Source: Cellulomonas wangleii | GTDB lineage: Bacteria; Actinomycetota; Actinomycetes; Actinomycetales; Cellulomonadaceae | Reading direction: 5' to 3' | Assembly (NCBI RefSeq): GCF_018388445.1 | Contig: NZ_CP074405.1 | Span: 496,001 to 560,000 of the forward strand | Length of the DNA stretch: 64,000 nucleotides | In this document: positions 9,045 to 15,819 of the stretch, piece after piece | Layout: every line of letters begins with the position of its first letter | Position numbering within the stretch: position 1 is the first letter of the stretch | Made by a program: the position numbers and the translations under genes | The notes under the pieces: model-generated | The model's database searches: none | The model's input: the letters and a program-made list of their open reading frames with translations, nothing else | What the model was told of the DNA's origin: nothing

Positions 9045-9158
9045 CTACTTGCGTCCGCTTCCGCCGCGGAGCTTGTTCACCACGAGCACGATGAGAACCG
9101 CGACCACGATGGTGCCAACGCCCAGCAGGATGTTGCCGCTATTGCCAGCAGCGACCAT
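9045..9158 (-). CDS. 37-residue single-pass membrane protein, RHS-associated
   Basis: Starts MVAAGNSGNILLGVGTIVVA and ends in a basic tail KLRGGSGRK: a short N-terminus, one hydrophobic segment of about 19 residues (10-28) and positive charges at the end, so N-out/C-in is likely. A strong GAGGAGGGG lies 8 bases before the ATG, and the TGA of the preceding RHS-tip fragment (9174-9176) lies just before that site, so translation may be coupled. Architecture, size and location after an RHS tip match the three 34-residue proteins at 45857-46475, although the sequence is more diverged. Its role is unknown; immunity peptide, membrane toxin or accessory to the tip are all possible. Confidence 0.6.
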   Translation of the reverse strand: MVAAGNSGNILLGVGTIVVAVLIVLVVNKLRGGSGRK

Positions 9159-9173
9159 GATCAGTGCCCCTCC

Positions 9174-9476
9174 TCATGTCAGCGACCCGCCCCACAGGCC
9201 GATGCCCGCGTAGGCGCCTTCGTACAGTGTCGATGAGAGCTTGCCGGCTCCCAGCAGGTGTCCTGCCACGCCGGTCCGCATCCCGACGACGCCCATCGCA
9301 CCGGCGAACAGCGCTCCGCGCTTGTTGCCCCTGGCGAGGTTCGAGCCAACATCGGCCGCGGTGGCTGCCGCGCCGATCCCCAGCCCGACGGCGAGCGGAG
9401 CTCCCACTCCGGTCGCCACCAGTCCTACCCCTGTCAGCAGGACCGAGGCCGGTGCGGTCGAGCCAGATGCGTACCG
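9174..9476 (-). pseudogene. displaced RHS C-terminal tip fragment
   Basis: The frame is open from a TAG at 9477-9479 to TGA at 9174, with no ATG at its head (first internal GTG at 9419). It begins RYASGSTAPASV, reminiscent of the YAYASGNP core motif of RHS proteins, and continues with Gly/Ala-rich hydrophobic helices (GVGAPLAVGLGIGAAATAAD) and GNKRGALFAGAMG, ending IGLWGGSLT. The ending GG(S/Q)LT-stop followed at once by a strong ribosome-binding site and a tiny membrane gene recurs at 45847. It looks like an orphan tip module cut from an RHS gene. Confidence 0.5.
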
Positions 9477-9493
9477 CTAGCGGTACGCATCTG
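9464..9493. repeat. perfect 30-bp palindrome
   Basis: CAGATGCGTACCGCT followed immediately by its exact reverse complement, with no loop. It falls at the 5' break of the displaced RHS tip. It could be a recombination scar or a dimeric protein site; such a perfect loopless palindrome is a poor transcription terminator. Confidence 0.85.
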
Positions 9494-9571
9494 CCAGACG
9501 GCCCACGAGGGCACATCCGGTGCCGCGGTTGTCACGCCCAGCGATACATCCGCAGCACCGCGAGCGGTCCT

Positions 9572-9621
9572 GGACCACGTCGACCCCGCCCCGGTCTGCC
9601 TGGGCGGGGCCGACGTGGTCC
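9572..9621. terminator. long hairpin, likely terminator
   Basis: Arms 9572-9591 and 9602-9621 pair over 20 bp with a single mismatch (GGACCACGTCG... against ...CGACGTGGTCC) around a 10-base loop. It lies 180 bases downstream of the small membrane gene at 9803-10006 (minus strand). The surrounding 9494-9802 contains no gene I can support. Confidence 0.6.
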
Positions 9622-9802
9622 TTGCCTACCGGACCATCGGCCGTGTGCTGCTGCTCCGGCGCCGCGGGGCACCGAGCTCCGCGGTTGCTGCGGACGGCCC
9701 GGCGAGGGCCGTCAGCGCTGCCCTCGGTCCCGGTGGCGCCGCGAGACCACTCTGACCACCACGACCGCCGCGACCACGACGATCACGCCCACGACGTCCA
9801 CT

Positions 9803-10006
9803 TCAGCGCCTACCCCACGACGTCAGCAGCTTGTACACGACCCCGATGCAGGTCGCCGTGCCGACGATCAAACCGAACAGCACCCGGGCATCCGAGGCAT
9901 GCCCGTTGAAGGCGGCGTACAGCAGGCCTGCGGTGGCCAGAGGCACCAGGACGTACAGAACAACCGCTGTCGCCCCGCGGGGCCGGTCGTCAGTCTGGTT
10001 CGACAT
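9803..10006 (-). CDS. 67-residue two-pass membrane protein directly after an RHS tip
   Basis: Starts MSNQTDDRPRGATAVV at ATG 10006. Two hydrophobic segments are visible (about 13-34, VVLYVLVPLATAGLLYAAF, and 43-60, RVLFGLIVGTATCIGVVY) and the C-terminus SWGRR is basic. Only 11 bases separate it from the stop codon of the RHS fragment at 10018, with GGAGTGGG as ribosome-binding site. In RHS systems the gene right after the variable tip usually encodes the cognate immunity protein; a membrane-embedded immunity protein would fit the hydrophobic tip. That role is inferred from position only. Confidence 0.6.
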   Translation of the reverse strand: MSNQTDDRPRGATAVVLYVLVPLATAGLLYAAFNGHASDARVLFGLIVGTATCIGVVYKLLTSWGRR

Positions 10007-10017
10007 CCCACTCCGTC

Positions 10018-11323
10018 CTACCTGCGCCGCTTGGCTGCGAGCTGCTCGAAACCGAATCCAGCTGCGGCCCCGAGGGTCGCGCACCCACCTGCCGCGAGAA
10101 GCCCGGCACCTCCGGTCGCGGCCGCGGTGAGGCCCGCGCAGACACCGCCGACGACGCCCCCGATGGCCCAGGACGCCACACCTACCGAGCCGTTGTAGGT
10201 GTCACCTCGAGCGTAGGCCCTGACCGTCTGGAACGCCTGGACCGAGTCGTACGCGCCACTGAGCGCGTCAACGCCCTTGGTGAACCACCCCCACCTGATC
10301 TTGGTCCCGGTCGGGTCGGTGAAGTTCGCCGGGTTGCCGGCCGCGTACGCGTACGGGTTGGGCTCCTGGCCGGTCGGGTCGTACTGCGTGAACCGGCCCA
10401 GACCCGGGTCGTAGTAGCGCGCGCCGAGCCGGTACAGGTTGGCCGCCGCATCCCACAGGCCGCTCGCGAAGCGCAACGGGTTGTCCCTGATCACGGGGTT
10501 GTCGGTCGCCGCGCGCAGCTCTCCGTACGGGGAGTAGGAGTACCCGCCGGTGAACCCGCCGGCGGCGTCGAACACCCCGATGACCGAGTCCGTCGCATCC
10601 TGGACGTAGTACAGGCGTTTGCTGCCCTGCTTCGCCGCCAGGACGTTGCCGCGGGTGTCGCGGGTGAACACGTGCGTTGTGGACCCCGACGTCTGGGACA
10701 CCAGCCCGATGGACGCGCTGGTCCAGGACGCGGCGGGGTTCGCCCGGGAGACCGTCTCGGCGTTGCCCTGGTCGAACCCGTCGTACGTGGCCGTGCCGAT
10801 CGACGTGACAGCCATCCGGGAGTCGTAGGTCGCGCGCTGCCCGGTGATGCCGTTCGTCAGCTGGTTGCCCACCGCGTCGTACTGCCACGCGGTGGTGTCC
10901 GCGCTGGATGACGTCAGACGGTGCGTGGTGTCGTACGCGTACGTCGTGGTCCCCGCGGGCAGCCCGGTGTTGGCCGATCGGGTCTGCGACGTGCGGTTGC
11001 CGGCCTTGTCGTACCCATACCCCCACGCCGCGTTCGTGGTCGAGCCCGTGCGTTCGGTGGCGTTGGTGAGCCGACCGAGCGAGTCGTAGGAGTACGACGT
11101 GACCGCGCCGGCCGGGACGCCGACCTCCTTGGTCGAGGTGCGGGTCTGGACCGCGAGGCGGTCCGCGGACGGCCCGGACGCGCCGGCCTTGGTGAAGGAG
11201 TACCCGACCTCCGCCACGACGGCACCGGCCGCGTTCGTGGCACGGATGAGGGTGGGCCGCCCGGACCGGGGGTCGCTCAGGTCGAGGCGGGGCGCAGCAG
11301 CCCGCAGGGGCCCGCTCCGACCA
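10018..11323 (-). pseudogene. RHS/YD-repeat protein, C-terminal part only
   Basis: The reading frame carries YD-type repeats (YSYDSLGRLTNATER, YGYDKAGNRTSQ, YAYDTTHRLTSS, WQYDAVGNQLTN) and the RHS core ending YSPYGELRAAT, LYRLGARYYDPGLGRFTQYD and PNPYAYAAGNPANFTDPTG, followed by a tip of about 96 residues rich in Gly/Ala (GGVVGGVCAGLTAAATGG). RHS proteins are normally well over 1000 residues; here coding sense begins only at RLDLSDPRSGRPTL and fades into a run of nine C at 11324-11332. There is no start codon in context, so this is a 5'-truncated remnant or a silent tip donor. The small membrane gene at 9803 follows the stop by 11 bases. Confidence 0.8.
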
Positions 11324-11378
11324 CCCCCCCCCGAAGTCCATGTGGCTCGGCAATGGCGCTGCGCCCGCTGCTGGGCGG

Positions 11379-11645
11379 CTACGTGCGGTAGGCGTCGCGG
11401 CGATGAGCGATCGTCAGCACGGTCACGGTGACCACACGCGCGTTGATCGTGTAGATGACGCGGTACTCACCACGTCGTGCCGACCACTTGCCCTCGAGCT
11501 CGTTCCGTAGGGGCTTGCCGACGCGGAACGGCGCCTCCGCCAGCGGACCAGAGAGGAACTCGATCACCGCCGCGGCCACCGCCGGAGGCAACCCGCCGGC
11601 CAGGGCGCGCCGCGCCGGAGGAGCGAGCTGGACCTCGTACCTCAC
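11379..11645 (-). CDS. RelE/ParE-type toxin of a toxin-antitoxin pair
   Basis: 88 residues from a GTG at 11645: [20 protein letters not shown], with [20 protein letters not shown] and the typical end [15 protein letters not shown] of the RelE fold (mRNA interferase acting on translating ribosomes). The basic residues K51, R54, R55 and Tyr near 59 sit where RelE-family active-site residues lie. Its GTG overlaps the antitoxin stop as GTGA, so translation is coupled to the antitoxin. A decayed copy of the C-terminus occurs at 27503-27600. Confidence 0.9.
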   Translation of the reverse strand: MRYEVQLAPPARRALAGGLPPAVAAAVIEFLSGPLAEAPFRVGKPLRNELEGKWSARRGEYRVIYTINARVVTVTVLTIAHRRDAYRT

Positions 11646-11914
11646 GCGTTCGCAGCGCGGGCACGCAAGACGTCTGCCAGCGGGGTGACGTCACCGCGGG
11701 CGACTGCGGCGTCAGCCTCTCGGACCTCGGCCATGACTGCGGCGTCCGACAGGACGGCGATCGTCTCCTCAAGGGACGCGAGGTCGTCGGGCGACATCAG
11801 GACCGCCGCCGGCTCGCCGTTGCGCGTGATGGTCACGCGCTCGTGCGTGTCGTGGACGGAGTCGACGAAGCGAGACAGGTGTGCCTTCACGTTCGCCAAC
11901 GATGTCGTCGTCAT
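11642..11914 (-). CDS. Phd/YefM-type antitoxin
   Basis: 90 residues, [20 protein letters not shown] with the Phd DNA-binding N-terminal fold ([20 protein letters not shown]) and an acidic C-terminal half that would neutralise the RelE-type partner. A longer start at 11932 exists, but TATGAT, a near-perfect -10 hexamer, lies 8-13 bases before the ATG at 11914 and there is no purine-rich site, which suggests a leaderless transcript starting at or near this ATG. Family members repress their own promoter. Related broken copies lie at 8628-8849 and 27585-27779. Confidence 0.88.
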   Translation of the reverse strand: MTTTSLANVKAHLSRFVDSVHDTHERVTITRNGEPAAVLMSPDDLASLEETIAVLSDAAVMAEVREADAAVARGDVTPLADVLRARAANA

Positions 11915-12010
11915 GACCCGAATCATAGTCATGAGGGTTCCGAGTGGGAAGGGGGCAGGGAGGCGCCGGTCGAAGGCGCCCGGCCGAACCGACCCCTCCG
12001 AGCGAACCCC

Positions 12011-12697
12011 CTACGCGGGATCGGCCAGCAGCGCTGGAAGGGTCCCGAGCGCGTCGCGGGCACTCAGTCCGGTGCCGCGCAGCCGCGCGTACGCCGTTGC
12101 TGTCGCGGTGCCCTGGTCGCCGAGCCACGTGTCGTTGGCGGCCAGCAGGTGAGCGGTGTCGATGGTGGTGTGCGAGCGTCCCAGCGGACCGCTGGCCGAC
12201 ATCGCGTGAACCTCGTCCGTGCCCGAGGGCACCATGACGATCGCGAACGGCCCCACGTGAACCAGCGGCGCGCGGCGCATGTCGTCTCGCGGGTCGGCGG
12301 CCAGCTCGTCGAGCTCGGCCAGGCAGCGGGTGGCGCGCTCGGGGTCCCATTCGTGAAGCAGGCGCGCGACCAGGGGACGCCCGGCCAGCACGCTGTGGGT
12401 GCGCGCACCCTCAGCTCGTCGAGGGGCGAGCACCTCGAGCAACTGACGCGCGATGGGCCCGGCGAGCCGGTCCGGTCCGCCCAGTGCTGCATCGAGGTAG
12501 GACGTCAGTGGCTGACCGGGGTCCGGCGCCGGGACGCACCGCACGGCGCCGCCGACGTGCACCGCCAGTGCGCCGTCGAACGTGGTGTGCATGAACCGGT
12601 CCCGCAGCGGATCGTCGTCCGGGGCCGGGCCGTCGTTGGCGGTGGCGACTGCGTCGCGCAAAGCCCGGTCGGCAGCGGCGCGATCGGGGCAATCCAC
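12011..12697 (-). CDS. hypothetical protein (228 aa)
   Basis: Starts [20 protein letters not shown] at GTG 12697 and ends [16 protein letters not shown]. The middle has an alternating beta/alpha pattern ([36 protein letters not shown]). No signal peptide, membrane segment or known catalytic motif is visible and I do not recognise a family. Third-position GC and a clean frame support coding. It lies head-to-head with the GIY-YIG gene, between it and the toxin-antitoxin pair, in the accessory region. Confidence 0.6.
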   Translation of the reverse strand: MDCPDRAAADRALRDAVATANDGPAPDDDPLRDRFMHTTFDGALAVHVGGAVRCVPAPDPGQPLTSYLDAALGGPDRLAGPIARQLLEVLAPRRAEGARTHSVLAGRPLVARLLHEWDPERATRCLAELDELAADPRDDMRRAPLVHVGPFAIVMVPSGTDEVHAMSASGPLGRSHTTIDTAHLLAANDTWLGDQGTATATAYARLRGTGLSARDALGTLPALLADPA

Positions 12698-12839
12698 CGA
12701 CGACTACGCCCGGTACGTCGACATTTTGACGGCATGGGGAGCACCGCACGGGCTGAGCGCGTCCGAGGTCGAGGAGCGCATCTTCGGACTCATCCCGCCA
12801 CGACGACGCCGGACGCCGCGCCCTCGCACACCGCAGTGA
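12695..12839 (+). pseudogene. possible C-terminal fragment of a lost gene
   Basis: A plus-strand frame ending in TGA at 12837 reads [20 protein letters not shown] then [11 protein letters not shown] and a basic tail. The amphipathic pattern looks like a real protein end, but the part before 12695 is the start of the gene on the other strand and no start codon with a ribosome-binding site is present. I cannot name a family. Confidence 0.25.
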
Positions 12840-12865
12840 CCACGCGGCTCGACGACAGGGGCGAC

Positions 12866-13387
12866 ATGGTTGAGATCCGCGAGCGGACGCTCCAGGGTTT
12901 GCGCGACGCGGGCCTGGCGGGGTTCGCGCCATTTGCTCGGCTTCCCGATGCGCACGTGCCGACACACCCTGGTGTGTATGTCGTCGTTCGGGACTCGTCG
13001 GAGCCCGCCGTGTTCCTCGAGTCGAGCGTGGCGGGATGGTTCAAGGCCAAGAACCCGTCGGTCGAGCTCAACCGCCTGACTGACGCGTGGGTGGCGAGCG
13101 CGATCGTGCTCTACATCGGCAAGGCCGGCGGCGGGTCGAAGGGGGCGCGAGGGTTGCGGAAGCGGCTCGACGAGTACCGACGCCATGGCGTGGGGCAACC
13201 CGTCGGGCACTGGGGCGGTCGCTACATCTGGCAGCTAGCCGATGCCGACGATCTGCTGGTCGCGTGGTTGCCCACCCCGCAGACGGATCCGGAGGACGTC
13301 GAAGCCGCACTGCTGACTCAGTTCGCGGCGCACTACGGACGCCGCCCCTTCGCGAACCGCAAGATGGGCCGTGCGACGCGTCCGTGA
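12866..13387 (+). CDS. GIY-YIG-like nuclease domain protein
   Basis: 173 residues, start [16 protein letters not shown]. The signature pieces are present in order: GVYVVVRD (in the GIY position), [10 protein letters not shown] (YIG), [13 protein letters not shown] with the conserved Arg, and a later Glu (EDVEAALL) that could be the metal-binding residue. The GIY Tyr is replaced within GVYVV, as in some families of small stand-alone members. Such domains cut or nick nucleic acids; here no other DNA-binding domain is present. ATG at 12866 follows ACAGGGGCG. The neighbours suggest mobile or defence context, but no partner is evident. Confidence 0.7.
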   Translation: MVEIRERTLQGLRDAGLAGFAPFARLPDAHVPTHPGVYVVVRDSSEPAVFLESSVAGWFKAKNPSVELNRLTDAWVASAIVLYIGKAGGGSKGARGLRKRLDEYRRHGVGQPVGHWGGRYIWQLADADDLLVAWLPTPQTDPEDVEAALLTQFAAHYGRRPFANRKMGRATRP

Positions 13388-13539
13388 TCGCGTCCGATCC
13401 AGCTCGCGGCAGCGTCCACGCGGGATCGCGCGTTCTTGCAGTTCAGCGCGTTGCGGTGTGAGCGTTGAGACCGAAGTCGTGTGACTGCATGTCCCCGCGG
13501 GCTCCCGGACGCGCAGGTCAAGGCAGTTGTGTCACCATC

Positions 13540-14180
13540 CCGCCACGGGGTACTGACGGAACTCAGTGCCTTGAAGTGACAGAACCCCTCGCGAGGGGCC
13601 CGGAAGGGCTTCTCGCGGGGGGTTTCGTCGTTCCCGGGGTGCTCGATCGGGCCGGCGGGCGGTGTTCCGGCGGGCACTTCGCGGGGCGAGGCGCGCAGGT
13701 GGCGGCACCCGGGCACGATGACGAGCCCACCGGCCTGGGGCCGTGGGCTGGTCGAGAGGGCTGGGTTGTCGCCGGGGTCAGGCTGCGGCGGGCGGGCTCA
13801 GCGCCGCGGGCGGCTCGTCGTCGTCGAGGGGGGTCTCCTCGTACCCGGCGATGGCGCGGTCGCGTGCGAGCAGGATGTCGTTGCTCTGGAAGCCGGTGCG
13901 CCTGGCCCACGTGCGGACCATGCGCAGGTTGTGGTGCACGATCGCGCGAAGTCGGTCATGATCGCGGTGGCGGCCAGCCCGACGAGGCGGATCCAGCCGC
14001 GCTGCACCCCTTCGCCGTCGCGTGCCTTCATGTTCCCGAACACCGCCTCGATGGCGGTGCGGCGGCTGTAGTCGGCGATCCACGCGTCGGAGCCCCAGCG
14101 GTGCTCCTGACGCAGCTTGGTGGCCACCGAGGCGGGCAGCACGAGCGTGGGCTGGTTGTAGACCTTCATCCGCCGGCCCC
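13540..14180 (-). mobile_element. IS remnant, copy C (longest, frameshifted transposase)
   Basis: Shares the outer 80 bases and the transposase tail with copies A and B but extends further inward. Read on the minus strand from about 14169: YNQPTLVLPASVATKLRQ, WGSDAWIADYSRRTAIEAVF, GNMKARDGEGVQRGW, IRLVGLAATAIMT, then a one-base change of frame near 13950 and HHNLRMVRTWARRTGFQSND to a stop at 13778. The EAVFGNMKAR stretch is where the last acidic residue of a DDE transposase would lie. The preceding 150 bases (13388-13539) hold no gene. Confidence 0.75.
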
Positions 14181-14253
14181 GGGCTGAGGCGAGGTCACGG
14201 CGGAACTGCGGGACCTTGAACTGACGGCTGCCGTCGTCGCGTGCCCGGCCGTT

Positions 14254-14395
14254 CCTGCTACTGGGGCATCTACCGCAGCGGCACCAACGGCGGCGACATC
14301 ATCGAGAACGACATCGTCCAGGCGGCCACCCGACGGTGACGCTCCAGGAGGGCCAAGACTTCGAGAACGGCTGCGGCGTGTTCGTAAAGCAGTGA
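14254..14395 (+). pseudogene. C-terminal remnant of a secreted protein
   Basis: Frame 1 reads CYWGIYRSGTNGGDIIENDI then VQA and goes out of frame; shifting by one base after 14323 restores PTVTLQEGQDFENGCGVFVKQ and a stop at 14393. This Cys...Cys ending with YRSGTNGGDII and GQDFE is a pattern I know from C-termini of actinobacterial exported proteins. The 5' part was lost at the border of IS remnant C. Confidence 0.55.
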
Positions 14396-14401
14396 CCCAG
14401 T

Positions 14402-14432
14402 GCCCGGCGCGTCGCAGGGGGACGCGCCGGGC
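14402..14432 (+). terminator. intrinsic terminator
   Basis: 12-bp perfect stem GCCCGGCGCGTC (14402-14413) with 14421-14432 and a 7-base loop, 6 bases after the stop of the secreted-protein remnant. Confidence 0.75.
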
Positions 14433-14619
14433 GTCCTGCAGTCCCGGCCGACCCCACGGGCCTTCGGCCTGGCGACCCTGTCGTGGTCGGCCGCGCCCGG
14501 TGACGAGCCGGACGCCCGACTGGTCGAGTGATCTTCTGCCGTCGGCCCGGCGACCGGCACGGTTCACGCCGCCACGCCTGGCACCCTTGCCCCTCAACGC
14601 ACCGCTCGGAAGGACTGCC

Positions 14620-15741
14620 ATGTCGGATCTGCCCGTCGACGACGACACGGACGCACTCGACGACACCGCTCGCGCCGTGGTCGACGAGGAGCGTGCCGCC
14701 GCGCGCAAGTTCGTCCAGGGCTTGAGCGCGGACGAGATCCGGTCCGGGGTGTGGTTCAGCAAGCTCATCGGCGGCGCCCTGAAGACCTACACCGACAAGG
14801 TCGACTGGCAGTACTTCCAGGAGAAGTACGAGGGCGTTCCCGCCGACGTGATCGTCGACCAGCGGATCAAGATGGCGTCCCGGTACGCGGCGCTGGAAGG
14901 TGGCTTGTCGACTGGCGCCTACACCGCGACACTGGCCGCGACCATCGGGACCCTCGGCGGGGCGTCCCCGGCGACCGTCCCCGCCGGCGTCGCGGCGTTC
15001 ATGGTGGACGTCGTCTTCGTGACCCAGCTTCAGTTGCGCCTCGCGTACGACGTCGCGGTCCTGTACCGCGTCCCGCTGGACCTGTCAGACCCGGAGGACG
15101 TGTGGAAGCTCGTCCGGGTCGCGTTCACGATCAAGAGCGGAGAGCTGGCGCGCGAGGGCGTGTCCAAGGCCGTGCCGGCGTTGCTGCGCCCGTTGCTGAA
15201 GAAGTACTACTCCGGGTCCGTGCTGCATGCCGCGAAGGCGTTCCCGGTCGTGGGCAAGTTCCTGCTGCAGCGCAACGTCATCAAGTTCGGGATCCCCCTC
15301 GTCGGCATACCGCTGTCGGTGCTGGTCAACCGCTACACGACCCTGGCCGCCGGCCGCCACGCGCGGGCGGTCTTCCGCAATGAGGCCCGGATCGTGGAGG
15401 TTGCCCAGAGCCTCGCGGCGGCGAGCGAGTCTCCGCGCCTGCTGCTGTGGGTGACGTGGTTGGTAGTCGAGGCGGGCGGGGCGTCGGACGACGAGGCGAT
15501 GCTGCTGCGGAACCTGGTGCGGTACGTGCGGGAGGTGCACGAGGTCGTCGACGAGGAACTCGCCGGAGTGATCGACGTCGACCCGGGGCGCGTATGGCGG
15601 CTGCTGGCGAAGACGACCGGTGACGTCAGCGACGTCATGGCAGCGGCGCACCGCGTGGCCCGGGTGGACGGCGAGCCGTCCGCGCCCCAACGCCGGGTCC
15701 TCGCCGCGCTCGCCGATCAGGTTGCCGCTCGCGCCGCGTGA
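14620..15741 (+). CDS. EcsC-family protein with a TerB-like C-terminal region
   Basis: 373 residues from ATG 14620, which follows GGAAGGAC. Residues about 75-260 look like an EcsC domain: helical, with the Gly/Ala-rich stretch GGLSTGAYTATLAATIGTLGG, VPAGVAAFMVDVVFVTQLQL and a run LVGIPLSVLVNRY. The last 110 residues (from about 260) are helical with acidic residues spaced as in TerB-like domains (WLVVEAGGASDDEAMLL, AHRVARVDGEPSAPQRRVLA). EcsC-domain proteins are of poorly known function and are linked to membrane transport or secretion. It stands alone between IS remnant C and the RNase III-like gene. The domain call is by pattern only. Confidence 0.65.
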   Translation: MSDLPVDDDTDALDDTARAVVDEERAAARKFVQGLSADEIRSGVWFSKLIGGALKTYTDKVDWQYFQEKYEGVPADVIVDQRIKMASRYAALEGGLSTGAYTATLAATIGTLGGASPATVPAGVAAFMVDVVFVTQLQLRLAYDVAVLYRVPLDLSDPEDVWKLVRVAFTIKSGELAREGVSKAVPALLRPLLKKYYSGSVLHAAKAFPVVGKFLLQRNVIKFGIPLVGIPLSVLVNRYTTLAAGRHARAVFRNEARIVEVAQSLAAASESPRLLLWVTWLVVEAGGASDDEAMLLRNLVRYVREVHEVVDEELAGVIDVDPGRVWRLLAKTTGDVSDVMAAAHRVARVDGEPSAPQRRVLAALADQVAARAA

Positions 15742-15819
15742 CGAACGCGTCCGGCCACGCTCTGCCCGCTCCCGCCGGCCGAGGTCGGGCGTCGCGACGG
15801 CGACGCGACGAGGACCCGC

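Noticed and set aside
11477..12865. A long plus-strand frame leading into the GIY-YIG gene
   Set aside because: It passes antisense through the toxin-antitoxin pair and the gene at 12011-12697; coding sense begins only near 12866.
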